Part shown: positions 20,105 through 32,400 of the stretch, one piece after another | Position numbering within the stretch: the stretch's first letter is position 1 | How the letters are laid out: the number at the start of each line of letters is the position of its first letter | Assembly: GCA_030068145.1 (NCBI GenBank) | Contig: JAPJBO010000215.1 | Location: forward strand, 186,001-250,000 | Source: Diplonema papillatum | Taxonomy: Eukaryota; Euglenozoa; Diplonemea; Diplonemida; Diplonemidae | Direction of reading: 5' to 3' | Length of the DNA: 64,000 nucleotides | Position numbers and translations under genes: made by a program | The notes under the pieces: model-generated | Databases searched by the model: none | Seen by the model: the letters and a program-made list of their open reading frames with translations, nothing else | Told to the model about the DNA's origin: nothing

Positions 20105-20540
20105 TCACAGCTTGAATACCAAGCGCTTGCCCCCCAGCGTTGTACTTTGGACACCGAAGGGGAAGCTCGTCTTTACCCCTTGGATCTGCTTGAACCGAGC
20201 ACGGCGATCGTCAGAGAGGCCGGGCACGGTGTCCAGTGAAAACGGCTCGAATTGCCTCGGCGAATTGCTCTTCCGGCTCTCCCCAAGAAGAAGACCCCTC
20301 CGCTTTCACGATGGACCCAGTCGCAAACAGGGTTTCTGGATGGAACTCCCGCACTGCGTTGCTCAGTTCCGCCCGCACTCGGCTACGCAGTTTTTCAGCC
20401 CATCCCTCGAATTTGTGCGGTGGTGCTGGCCTGCTGCAGCTGCTCACGATGGCCACCATTCTTCGGCTTTTCTCTGTGCCGCTTTGCTGGCTGACATCCG
20501 GACTCTTGCAGTACTCTTACTGCACGCAGTCAATTTTAGG
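20105..20540 (-). pseudogene. Unknown small gene, one-base frameshift, inside the TA element
   Basis: A minus frame reads a well-composed, mostly helical stretch (HKFEGWAEKLRSRVRAELSN, then FHPETLFATGSIVKAEG and EPEEQFAEAIRAVF) and stops at 20211. One base away the coding sense continues as TVPGLSDDRRARFKQIQG to VQSTTLGGKRLVFKL and a stop at 20105. The change falls at a TTTT run near 20245, consistent with one inserted T. It may be cargo or a remnant of the element's own gene. The overlapping 289-codon plus frame has unlikely composition. Family unknown. Confidence 0.45.
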
Positions 20541-21542
20541 TGCAGTTCTGGTGTAATCTTGCGGATTTTGGTTACCCCTGGTACCGAAAACCTGAGCATG
20601 CTACCGTTACACTACCGTTACGCTACCGTTACGCACCCGGGACCAGCTTGATTGAGAAGGCATAAGATGGTTTTCAACACTATTCTGAGTCCAGTGTCCC
20701 AGTCTTGTGATCCGAGGGTGTGTTCTGGGGTCGTAACCACCCTGGATGTCGTTCTGTGTGCTCCAACAAGTCGACAAGGGAAATATTCTTGCTAGAACAT
20801 GGCAGCTTTCTTGGGTGCACCACCCTGAGTGTACGGACCTTGGACTTTTCTGGAGCATCTGGGTGGGATATTATGGTCCCCTGAGTGCTTTTCTGCCCGC
20901 CAGATGTTGTGTGCTGCCAGTAGGGGTAATTTTCTGGCAGTCTCGGGCTTCAGGAAGGCGTAACGGTAACAGTCAATCTCGCTCCCCGAAATAGGCAAAG
21001 CCCCTGATTTTGTTAACGTTCGTTAACAGGCCGAAAACCCTCCTTTTTTGGCTTTGTTGCATCAAATACGCAGTTCCGCAGCTTTTTGGCCGTAAATTCG
21101 GTGTCATGCCACAGTGGAGGTGATTTGTAATACCTGGAGTACGGTCACCGCCTTGGGCGAAAATGTCAAAAAACACGAAATCACGCTCGTTTGGCTGGGC
21201 CGTGGTGGTACCTCGGCCCGGTGGTTTTCACATGACAAGAAACTTCGACCCACAGAAGAACCCCGAATGAGCGGTTCGGGTGTGCAAATGCCAAGCGTGC
21301 TTACAGCAACCGTTTGTTTGCCAAAAGCCTAGTGTCTTGCAGATCACGTGACTTTCTCTCGTAGGTAGGTACAAACCCCAGGTTCCTCATGAAATTGCAA
21401 CCAAACATTTGTTATAACAAGCAATCACTTGCTATACAACAAGCAATCACTTGTTATATAACAAGTGACCACTTGTTACATCACTTGTTAGAAATATAAC
21501 TAGTTATGTCCCAAAAAAAACAGCTAACAAGTGCGTCGTGTA

Positions 21543-21720
21543 TTTTCACTGTGGAGGGGGGACGCTACCTGTCACTCTCTAAGGTGGTCGCCACGGTGAG
21601 TGGTCAGAAAAAAAATTTTTTTTGTGGGCCCACTTTTGCCAGGGAATTTTGACCATTTCACCTTAGAGAATTCGACCACCGAGCCTCCAAGGCAACTGCA
21701 CTGTGGAAGGGGGGGGGGGA
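21543..21720 (+). repeat. Family H repeat, right part (split by the TA transposon)
   Basis: TTTTCACTGTGGAGGGGGGA, CGCCACGGTG, GGTCAGAAAAAAAA, CCAGGGAATTTTGACCATTT, CACCTTAGAGAATTCGACCA and GGCAACTGCACTGTGGA. Matches the unbroken copy at 48001-48200 over its whole length. Related sequence also lies at 43110-43165. Confidence 0.8.
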
Positions 21721-22179
21721 ATGTTTCTTGGGTTTGAAGAGCGCGTGGTGCTTGCACCACTGAGGCCAGGTTATTTAACCGCGGATTTAGTGAAGGATTG
21801 TTCAGGAAACGGTCGCGAGCGAAACCCGACCAGGTAACGACCATTTCACTGTCTTCTTTGTTTTGTGATGCGAACATCACGAGGTGCTGTCCGAAGACAC
21901 CGCCCACGTGAGCACTGTTAAGCAGCGGTTGCCAGATACTCCCGTAGCACCTATTCACGGGTTTGCAGGGGTAAAAAGGAAGCCCGGGTTGGGGAGGGTG
22001 GTGGGTTTGGTGCGTAGTATTCTTCTTTTTTTGTTCTTTCTCGGTTCTGGTGGTGCTGCCCCTTCCTTCTCGTCCTGTGTTGGGTTACGACTTTTTTGTT
22101 CTTTCTTACCGGGGGGGGGGGGGTCCCTTGCAAAGTCGTTGGGGGCTCTCAGGGTAGTGTCAGCACTGCCCCCCCCCCC

Positions 22180-22495
22180 GGTAAGAAACCCGGCAAGAAC
22201 CCGGCAGAAACCCGGCAGAACTTGGTTTGGATCACACCAGTTAGTGTTCTTCTTTTTTTTTTTTTTTTGTTCTTCGTGTAGTTACTGTAGTAGGGTGTCT
22301 TCGTTGGGTGGATGTGCATGGAGAAAAACAGGGGAGATCTCATTCTCTTGCATCGGGCCGTACCGTTAACCGCAACAGGTCTCCCAGGCTAAAACCCTCT
22401 GGCCGACAGAACAATGTAGGCATGGGAAGTCGGCAACCTGGGCCCGTAACTTCGGGAAAAGGATTGACTCTGAGGACACGTGCGGGATGTCAGCG
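22180..22495 (+). pseudogene. 28S rRNA-derived fragment, copy 2, with unique head
   Basis: 22380-22480 reads AGGTCTCCCAGGCTAAAACC, CAGAACAATGTAGGCATGGG, AAGTCGGCAACC and CCGTAACTTCGGGAAAAGGA, in 28S order. It is preceded by a block (CTTCGTGTAGTTACTGTAGT, GCATGGAGAAAAACAGGGGA, CTCTTGCATCGGGC) that in the 39.2-kb copy instead follows the 28S piece, so the unit looks circularly permuted or tandemly derived. Just upstream is a short AACCCGGCAGAA repeat. Confidence 0.8.
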
Positions 22496-22728
22496 CGGGT
22501 TCAGGTCCGGGCTCAAATTGAAGGTGCTCTCGGGTGCTACCCGCGGCTCCTGATTTCTTGCAAGCAACAACAAGTCCCGCGCTGATGATGGTCCGTCTTA
22601 CGGGGTAAAAGAGTATTCAGGCTTCTTCGCAGGACGTTGCATACTTCGTGCACTCTCGCTGTGAGTGATCCATGCATCAAATCGTGTCCTCAGAATCTCC
22701 GAACCGACCCATTTTCGGACCCACAGAT

Positions 22729-23400
22729 GGCAAACCCTGGCAAGAATCGAAAAAGAATCGCTTCCGCGTGCAAGTTCACGACTTTTCATGACGGTTTTTT
22801 GCATGCTACAAATTTTGCGTGGCGTGTCCGCATCACAAAACGCTCGCTAACTGTGTCGCCAAACCGGCGGGGACCATAAAGACCCGATAAAGGACTCACA
22901 AAGACCCCATTTTTGCCGAGAAAAAGGGGGTCGTCAGGAACCCAAAACCGGAAACCTACCACTCAGGTGGCCCCAAAATGCTCGGGAAATTCAGAATGAC
23001 CAGCAGATGGCAAACCCTGTCAAGAATCGAAAAAGAATCGCTTTTCAGAGTGCAAGTTCACGACTTTTCATGACGGTTTTTTAGAGTTAAAGTTCGCTTG
23101 AAATACCGGGGTTTTAGGGTCTCCGTGTGACCGTTTTTGCATGCTACAAATTTTGCGTGGCGTGTCCTCATCACAAAACGCTCGCAAACTGTATCGCCAA
23201 ACCGGCGGGGACCATAAAGACCCGTCAGGAACCCAAAACCGGAAACCTACCACTCAGGCGGCTCCAAAATGCTCGGGAAATTCAGAATAACCAGTAGATG
23301 GCAAAACCTGGCGAGAATCGCTTTTCAGAGTGCAAGTTCACGACTCTTCATGACGTTTTTTGCATGCTACAAATTTTGCGTGGCGTCGATCCAGCGGAGG
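22729..23400. repeat. Three tandem ~275-293-bp units abutting the giant gene's 3' end
   Basis: CAGATGGCAAACCCTG-type starts occur at about 22727, 23004 and 23297. Each unit carries GTGCAAGTTCACGACT, ATGACGGTTTTTTGCATG, CTACAAATTTTGCGTGGCG and, in the first two, AACCGGCGGGGACCATAAAG and CAGGAACCCAAAACCGGAAA. The last unit is cut short where the stop codon of the giant gene begins (23409), so the transcript's 3' UTR must lie in these repeats. Confidence 0.85.
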
Positions 23401-23408
23401 CCCGTCGA

Positions 23409-26400
23409 TCATGCATCAAGTTCCACGAGGTGGCCGTACTTTTCGTGGTACGCAGAGACGAAATCGCTGCCGCCGATGCCGTCGAGCACCGTCGTGGACA
23501 CGAGCTCCGTCAGCAGGGCGGCTCCTTTGTCCGAATCGATGTCAAGGTACCCTTTCCAGCCGCCCGTGGCGTCCGCAATGCGCTCGAAGCAGGCGCGGGT
23601 AAGCGGATGCTCGTAGACGTGAAAAGCGTGGACAGGGACGTCCAAGCTCTGCAGCTGTTCGGAGAAGTCGGCGGGCACAGCCAAGGGCGTGGTCCTCCAG
23701 TAATCCTCGCCGCGGGCAGCGCGCTTTTCGATCACCTCGCTGAAGCTGTTGGCCGGCGCGTCGCCGATGAGGATGAACCCGGCGGCGTCGTACTCGTCGA
23801 CCATGTTGTTTGCGTGCCACAGGGCCACTTCAATGGCTTCGGGGACGGTCGTCCCGCCCGTCGCCCGAACGGTGGCCATGAAGTCCCGCAGCCCTTCCGG
23901 GGAGGACTCCCACGGCGAGAACGCCAGCAGCTGCTCAAACGGGCAGTCGTAGTTTCGGTACACGGCGAACTGCAGCTCGACGACGAGCGACGCGCTGCCT
24001 TTTTCCGCGAGGATTTCGTGGACACGGGCGTGCATCTGCTGCACCGTGTTTTTCGCTTTGGAGAGGAGCGCGCCCATGGAGCCGGTGGCGTCCATCAGCA
24101 CCACGTACCGCACCACCCCGGTGGATGCGACGGCGTGGTTGCGCGAGAGTAGGAACTCCAAAGCTGGCAGCACGCTGCGCTCGCTCAGGTGCCCCAAAAA
24201 ACGCATGCCCTCCTCGTGCATGCCCCGCACGGCCTCCGCCTGCCGCATGCACTCCTGGTACTGCTTCTCAAAAGCATTGCAGCGCTTCGCGTTGATGGCT
24301 GTGTAGCGCTCCCCGCACCGCTGCATGTCCTGCACGTCGCCGTCGCGGATGGAAAACCTCTCCAACGCTTTCTTGTCCAGCACCATGCCGAAGGACCCTT
24401 TGTCCCCTTGCCGGGCGGTTCTACCTTGCACCTGCCTTTCGTCGGATAGGTTGTCGGACACGTACGTTTGGATCACGTGCACGCCGCCCAGCAGGTTCAC
24501 GCGATCATCGAAACACTTGAAATCGGTCCCCCTGCTGAACACGCCGACCGTCAGCGTGATGGTCCCCAGCGTGGCCGCGGTCCTGATGAAGCTCTCCTTG
24601 CAGCTGTCGTCGACTTCTTCGGTGAGCACGTTCACCCGGCAGCCTTCGAACGAGGTGCGCCTGTATTCCGACGACACGATGAACGCGGTCAGCGGCGCGT
24701 TCGACTCGAAGAACACGATCACCGGCCGTTTTTTGTCCGCGCACACTTTTATCTCGTTCAAAATGCACACGATATGATCCCAAGGGTCGCACAGGACGAC
24801 GGCTTGCGCGGTGTCGCAGTCAAACACCAAGCTGTTGTTTGCACCGTACACGGAGGGCATATAGCTGAACGTGTTGATGTCGTACACATCGTGGAGAAGC
24901 GACTTTTCGCCGCTGCTCAGCGTCTTCAACGTGCCCGTCAGGCCGAAGATCACGTCGTACTTCTTCGGTATCTCCGCGTAGGAAAAGCTCCCGCAGTCGA
25001 AGATCAGCGCAACGCGGGCATCGCGGCTCTCTTTAGTGATCCTGCGTTTGTCGTGCTCGTCGAAGTACGCCCACATCGTTTTGTACCCGTATGAGATGCT
25101 GAAATCGACGCCATGCTCCCTGCCGGTGTACCCAATTTTGTCCTGCGCAGTGTCAACGACGTAGGCGGTTGACCCGAACGTCGCCAAAGCTTGGACCATG
25201 CCGATAACGGCGCGCTCGACGAGGGGCTGCCACAGGCTGCCAAGGCTGGCGCAGCAGGCCGCGCACTGCGGGGAGCGCAGGATGGCCGACGGCTTGACTG
25301 CTCCCGGGGACGCCACGTGCTGCTCCCAGACGTGCTCCGCGAGCGAAGACACGGTCGGGTGGCGAACCGGGGCGTGGACGCAGTACTCCTCGCCGTAGAA
25401 CTCCTTCCGGAGGAAAACGTCGACTTCGTCGATCAGCGCGAACCGCTTTGTCCCGACGGCGTGCTGGTCAGCAGTGTGCGACGTGGGCTGCGTGTTTGTC
25501 ATCAGCGAGAGGACCAGGGTTCTGACATCCCCCTGGCTGTTGATCAGCCGCTCGCACTGCTTGTTGAGTGTCCCGTACCGCACTCGGTCGGCCACCCCGA
25601 ACGCACGAAACATCTCCGCGAAATCTGCCGCATCTCTGGAACTCAGGTACTCCGAGTAGCAGATGCAGTCCGCCTGGTGGCCCATCAGCGCGACGACGAG
25701 TGCGACGATCGCAATCGTAACCGACTTCCCCTCTCCGGTTCCGATCTCGGCGAAGTGGTTCGACAGCCCGCAGTCGAACCCGAGCAGCCTGAAGATGGAG
25801 AGCACCTGCGCGGAGTGCGGCTGCATGACGTTCGCTCGGTGGTCGTCGTAATCCTCCTGGCCCAAGAGGATGCTCGACGAGTGCAGGATGGTCCAGTACG
25901 CGAACAACCTCACGATGACGGGGACGAGCGCCTCGGGGCTCGGGTCGCCCCGCGCGTATTTGCCGTGCTCTTGCGCCTCTCGCACCAGCTGGTTCTTCGT
26001 GACCTCCAAGCCAAGCGGCAGCTGCTTCTCGAGGACGTCCCAGTAGCCTGTTTCGAAGACGGTGTACCATTTGGTCAGCAGCTCCCGGTCGAAGGCTGTG
26101 TTGGCAGAATCGGCCGCCATCCTCGCCGCCACTTGCTCGACGTTCACCCGGAGGGTCTTTTCATTGCGCAGCGCGGTGGAAACGTCGGCGAATGCCTTGT
26201 GGTCGTTGATGAGCATGTCGGCATAGACCTTCAGCCCTTCGTCTGTCACGCTGCGAAGGCGCACACTCAGCTCTCGCACGGCACCTTTTCTCCGCTCTGT
26301 TTCCTTCAAGATCGCGTTGATCTTCGCCTGCGCAACTTCTTTGACCGTCGGCGCTGCTTCCACGAACGCCTTCGTGTGGATCAGCCACGTTGCAAGCACC

Positions 26401-29400
26401 GACACGTCCCTCGGTTTCCTGGTCGGGAACTCCGTATCCAGCGCGTCCCGAAGCTCTTGCAGCGTGCTTTGCATCAGGTGCTCTGCATTCTGCTGCAGGC
26501 TGCTGTGCTCGGGCCTGAGAATCTTCGCCGCAAGCCGGAGCACAGAACAAGTCGAGTCCAGCTCCCGGCTCCAGTGGTCCTCCTCGGCGGCGTTGCTCCA
26601 GGGCTTCCGGTCGGCGATAATCTTCCAAGCTTCCCCAGCAGTGTTCGACAAGTGGTTCAGCACGCTTTCGCACACCTCTTCGCAAAGACGATCGACGTCG
26701 CGATCCAGGTGCCGGGCCCACAAGCGCATGCTGTGCAAGTTCGTCAGCGCGTCCGAGACCCCGTCCAGGAACAACCTCTGGCTCCGTGCGTCCTCGGTCG
26801 CGTGCAATCTCTTGTGGTGCCATAGCTGTGCCTTCGCGGTGTCGGCGGCTTCCATGAGCAGCACCCGCAGGCGGTCTTTAACGCTGGCGTGGGTCATGAT
26901 TTTCTGCAACCCGGTTCTGATTGTGTGAGGGACCACGTCTTTTGGGGTGTCCTGCAGCTGCGCAATCAGGCTCGGGAACGCCTGCAGCTCGTCCAGTATG
27001 CAGCACACCGTGCCGTAGTCGCCAGCCGCGTACGCGTCGTCAAAGCGGGTCCACGACAAGTTCTTCAGGATGCTCGCAAACGCCTTTTCCCGGCATTCGT
27101 CGGCAAGGATTAGCAGGGGTCCGGCGCACTGCAGCTTCAAGACGACTTTCCACGTTTCCTCCAAGACAGCTAGCCTAAACGGCGGTGACGATAGCCGCTC
27201 TAGCGCGCAAACGATGCACGTTCTAAGTCGGTCAGCGAGTGCATTAAGCTGGGTCTGACTCTCCCTAGCACGCAGGCGCAGCAGACGGAAGTCCGAGACG
27301 TGGTCAAGAAAATACTGCCAGTGGTCAAACAACCGAGGCGCACTCTCCAACACAAAGGGCAACTTGTGCTCGTCCAGACGCAATCGAAGGAATGCGTCCT
27401 CCTCCCGCATGAAGAGGAAAACATCCAAGCTCCACCCATAGCTGCCGCAAGCGAGGGCACGTTCTATGAGGCGCGTCGGGTCCCTGAGTTTCTTGGCTTC
27501 CACAGCGGTATGCTGCCGCTGCGCATCGTCATCGCGCGCCCGCTTTTCGATCGCCTGAACGTTTCTCTCGACCTTCTTGTACACGTCGTCTGGCAGCGCG
27601 TTGCGCAACTCCTTAATCGCTGCAAGTGTATCTTCCTCGGGGACTTTGACTTCGTACTCCTTGAGCATGCCGGTCACACTAGACAAAAGCTGACTGCAAA
27701 CCTGTGTTGTGGAAAGTGCGTTGCGTTGTACAGCCGGGTAAGGCATCCTGGAACAACTAGCAGACTGTTTCAAGTTGTGGAGAGCCGAATTCTATTTTTG
27801 ATTCTTGGGTTGATCGTTGAGGTGGGGCGGGCCAAAAGCGGTCGCAGTGATCACTATCGGTCGACAGGCCTTGTTTTGCTGTGGGAAATGCACAAACCTT
27901 TTCGTGCAGTTCTTCAAAAAAGCGGTCTTCCTCGATGAGGGATCGCAGGTCAGCAAGTACGCTTCTCGGCCGGAGTACGTGGTACTCGGTCAGGCTCAGT
28001 TTCGCGACCTTGTCGGCTTCCGTTTTGCACTGTGTCTGGATGGCTTCCAGCTGCCTGTCGATCCCAGCTGCAAAACGGTGGGCAAACTGCGGATGCGGCG
28101 AAGCGGGTCCCCAGAAGCCCGTGGCTTCGACCTTCTTTGCGAGCTTCCTGCAGAATCGCAGCTGCCGCACGCACGCCTTTTTGCTTTGGTGGGCGGCCTC
28201 AGCTTTGGCGGTGAAGTCGTCGGCCCGGTCGCGGATGGTGTCAGCGACGCGCTCGTGCTGAGCTGATAAGTTGGTACCCGAGAGGAAGGTGGCTGCATGG
28301 ATGCTCGTGAATTGGTCGACGACGGTGATGCAGCTTTCGGCGTCGGCTGTTGTCTTCTCGTTGAGAACGCCGGGAATTTGGCGGAGCTGGTCGTCGACAG
28401 AGGCCAGCTTCCGCTCGATGGATGCTGCAAATTCCCGCGCGAGGCTCCGTGCCTGGTCCTGGTGATCCGGGTACGACTGCTCAACCTTTTTGTACGCGTC
28501 GTCGAACTGCGCAATCAAAAAGTTCTCAGCAGTTACCCTGAGGCTGTTCACTAGCGACAAGCCCATCCCCTTCATGGCGTCGTAGGTGCGGGTGTAGAGC
28601 GACTCGAAAAACGCCTCTCGGTCGTCCCCAAACGGCCCGAGCGCATCGGTCCCTATCAGGTCTTTAACCTCTTCCAGGAGTGCGTGCGCGCCGCCGAGTT
28701 CCCCTGAAGTGCACACTCCTAACTGCGCGCGGCAGGTTTTCATCCGCTCCGTTAACAGCCTTCGCCAATCGTCCGCGAACTGCTGAAGGCGTTCAAAGAC
28801 CGGCACTCCTGCGGGGCATGTGGTCTTCAGGGCCAACCAATAGCCCAGAAGCTTGACTACGCGGTGGATCGTCTCCTTCCGTTGTATAGCATCTTTCAGA
28901 CTATCCTGCACCTCGACGAGAGCAGTTGATTCTGCGTGCAGCCACGCCGTTGTTTTGTCGATGATCTCGCGAAGCCGCGCGGCTGTATCAACGTCTTTCC
29001 CTGAGTAGTCCGCAGGAAGGGTTGCGAGCATTGCCTGCTGGAGCTGCGCTGGCGTGCAGGGGCAGGAAGCATCGTGTAGCTGCCTCAACAACGCTTGAGT
29101 CACGCGTCCAATGCTGTGGGCCAGCGGTTTCGCGGAAGCCAGCTTCATGCCTGTGGCGTGCACGAGGACGACACTGACGTGCGCAAAGTCCTGGACAAAT
29201 TCCGTCTCCGCCGTTTCCGCGCGGGCTGCAGCTTCGGCTTCTAAGCGCGCCTTGAACTCCGCCATCTGTAGTCGGCAAGTCTCAATCCGTGTTGCATCCG
29301 CAGGCGTCGTGACACCAGATGCCACGGCAGCGTCGAGGTGCCTACTGGCTGCATCGACACCGTTGTAGTCCACCGGTGCGTTGATTTCCATAGGGCGATC

Positions 29401-32400
29401 GGAGTGGGAATCCCGCAGGCTTTGCTGCAGCATGTCCAGACCCGCGCGGACGGTTTGCAGGTTCTCCGCCAGAGCCTGGTCGGTCGCCATCCTGGTCAGA
29501 GAGATCAGCTTTTCGATCTTCTCTCGGTTCGCGGGGTTGTGGACCTCCTGCAACACGAGGTCGAGCAACGTACCCACCTCGTTGACCTCCGCGTACCTTC
29601 CTTCCGGCAGCAATTCCCTGGTCAAGGTGGTGGTCTGCGTCACAGAAAAGTCGACGAAGGCCGCGTCAATCTCTGCGTGCTCCCTCGTGACAAACTCCTC
29701 CGGAAGCAGCGCACGTAGCGGGTCCATGCGCTTGAAAAACGCGTTGCCGTGTAGGATGACAGACACGGCGGCGGCACAACCGCCAAGGGTGCTTACCATT
29801 TGCGTACGCGCAGCAGTCAACCACGCCTGGGCGTCGTTCTGTAGACCTCTGTATCGCCGGTCGTTCAGCCTGCAAGCCCGCGCCGTTGCGGCAGCTTCCT
29901 CGTACCGCCGTGCGGAGATTAGGTCTAAAACCAACTCGGTGCTGCGCTGCGTCAACGCGTCCAGGTACGCTTTGCCCCCCGACATGATCTCGTGCAGGTC
30001 GGCGTCCGCGTGCTTCGCGAAGGCCTTGGCGATAACTTCGGCGGTGGCGAGTCGGGCCGCAGAGCGTCTGGTATCAACGCGCGCAAGCTCCGCCACGGTC
30101 AAGTCGCCCGCAGGCTTCCTCGCCAGCTGCTGCGTCCGCGGCGTTGCTGGCACCTCCACGAACGGGGACGCCTGCCCCGCCGAAGCGAGTGTCCGGCGGT
30201 TCGCCCCGGGTTGGGCGCCGGTGGCGGTGCCGCTGCCGGTCAGCCCTCCCCGGGGGGTGGCACCCGACGCGCCGCTCGTCGGGGTGTAGCAGACGGAGAC
30301 GAGCTCGTGGAGCGTTCTCTTCACAATCTGCAACCCCCGTGCGTACGGGGACGTGATGCTGTCGGCCTCCTTCGGGAAGGCGGACAGCTGTTCGAGGCTG
30401 CTGACGCACAGCGGTACTGTGGCCGCCACGGCTGCCTGGTTGTGCGCGGACAACGCGAGGCCGTTCTGCAGCTCATCCAGGAGCTGGATGCACGCGTCGG
30501 ACGCGTGCTTTTCGACATTCTGGAGAGCCTTGGTAACTGTGTGCGACAACGCGGTCGCTGTGACCAAGTCGGCAAGCTCCCTGATCGAGGTTTGAAGGTA
30601 CACCGCCAGGTCGAACCGATTGCTACCCACAGCAAACGCGTGGTCCGCCACCATGATTTCGATCTGCTGCGTGAACTTGGCTCCGGCGGCGGGAGCCACA
30701 TACCCCTTGAAGAGGCCCGGCGCTGGGAGTGGGGTCTTCCGTTTGATGATGTCGAGGAGATCCTGCGGCTGGCGCGCGTCCTCCTGCAGCGGGCGGATGA
30801 CGAACATGTCTTCGGTGCACTGGTCGTACATGTTTTGCAGCAGGTCGACGTGCACGTTGTCGTCGCTGATGAGGCATGCGAGTTTGTCGTCAAGGAGTTC
30901 CGGAAGCTTCGCTAGCTCCTCGTCGGAGAACTTCGTGAAGACGTACGTCAAGGAGGAGACGACCTCATCCAGCCGCGGGATGAATTGCTGCAGGTTGTCC
31001 ATCAGGGTCACGAACCCGTGGCCTCGGTCGCCGACGCTCTCTCTGCTGAATACGAGCACAGGGTACACCGTCCGCGCCCGACTGAACGCCCGCGCTACAG
31101 CGCATCCATTCGCCACCTCGGTCAGCAGGTCCGTGTCGTCGAAACCCGGGGCATCGCACCAGCAGGTGTCCAGAAAGTCGGCAGCGGTGAGCAACCGAGT
31201 CTCGGAGCGTCCGCGGGAGCTGAGCGTGCAGCTGGTCAAGCTGGCTGGCACGGCGTGGGGCTGCAGGTGCACCCTCCCATTTTCTTCGACCTGGCGGAAC
31301 TTCGTCCCGCCGATCCAGTGCAGCAGCGTGCTTTTCCCGGCGCCGGTGCTGCCGAGGAGGAGCACCACGTCCCGGTCACGGATCACGTTCGCCGTGTCGA
31401 CCCCGCTGCGCAGTTGCCGGAGGAGCGCCGGAACGTCCAACGGGCGGCAGCGGGTCACCAGGGTTTGCACCGCATTGCGCCCCGCTTTCGCCCCGCTCCC
31501 CGCGGCCGTGGCCACGCACTTCCGCGACTCGGGGGTGGCCTTTCCCTCTGCAACGAGGCACTTCTCCAGCTCGGAGCACACCGGCTGGACGTCTGCTACC
31601 AGACCCCCGTCCACGCTGAAGTGGAGCAGCAGCAGCGTCAGCCACTTCGTCGAGTACGGAGGCATCGCGGAAAACGCCTCCCAAGCAGCCGCGTGCTCGC
31701 CCGGCACCGGCAGCTTCGCCCGGTCCACGAAACAGGGCACACCTCCGCTGCCCGGGCTTGGATCCACCGCCGAGGGAGGAGGACGAGCTTCGGACTTGGC
31801 TGCCACCTGGGCGGCATTCGCAGCGCCCCCAGCAGCGGGCCCCGCCGCGTCCCCGAATCGAACGCAAGGCACGTTCGGGCTTGCTTTGCCCGAGCAGCTG
31901 TTCGATTTATCTCTTTCTCCTCCGTGCTCGGAGACCGCGTTCTGAGACAGCTGCGACTCCTCCGTAGGCCCCACAATGTGGCTGGGTTCCGGGTCCCAAA
32001 AGGTTCCGCTGGTAGTGCGTGGGTTCAGGGCCTGCGGTTGGTCCACTGCTGGCGTGCATGGGTCCACGGCCTGTAGCTCGTCCACTGCCGGCACCGATGC
32101 AGTCACATCACCGTCGCGTGCTTTTTTAATGTCCGCGAGCCGGATGCGAGGCACCTTGGCGATCGCACCATACGTTCCTGTCCGGCCTGCAAGCGCTTCG
32201 CCCGAGCAGTCCTCCGTCACTTCCTCACGCGGCAGTGACGCATGCAGCTGCTCTGGACCCGTGAAAGAACCGAGATCCGGCGGGCCGAACAACCCTGAGC
32301 TGCCGTTGCTTCTCGCGCCTGCGGGTCGGATGGTTGCCTGGTCCGCCGTCGGCATCAGCGTGGAGAGCTTCGCCTCCTTCCCTTCGTTGTCAGCCCCTGC

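Larger units (their letters stand above)
19311..21540. mobile_element. 2230-bp DNA transposon with TA target duplication
   Basis: The termini are CACGACGCACTTGT and its exact inverse, followed inside by arrays of the palindromic motif TTGTTATAACAAGTGATTGC and then ~80 bp of good inverted repeat (19490-19570 against 21330-21410). A second copy of the host repeat at 47995-48005 reads CAGGCTA-TTTTCACTG without an insert, whereas here the same sequence is split as CAGGCTA-element-TATTTTCACTG. So the target duplication is TA. That fits the Tc1/mariner group or TA-targeting MITEs; no DDE transposase is seen. Inside are a family G segment and a frameshifted minus-strand gene. Confidence 0.85.

Noticed and set aside
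19782-20651. 289-codon plus-strand open frame
   Set aside because: Arg/Ser/Cys-rich composition with no motif; it is antisense to a better coding candidate and half of it is repeat family G.
23409-27773. Bacterial or plastid SecA gene (contamination or organelle transfer)
   Set aside because: The motifs sit in a much larger protein with GTPase and VWA domains, no transit peptide is seen, and the neighbouring sequence is eukaryotic repeats. Sequence composition does not change across the gene.
27757-27773. Two overlapping genes in an operon-like arrangement
   Set aside because: A consensus intron joins both frames in phase and removes the overlap, which is more likely in a nuclear genome.
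30620-32076. Long plus-strand frames antisense to the giant gene (also 25191-26825 and 8755-9912)
   Set aside because: They mirror GC-rich coding sequence of the minus-strand genes and contain no domain of their own.
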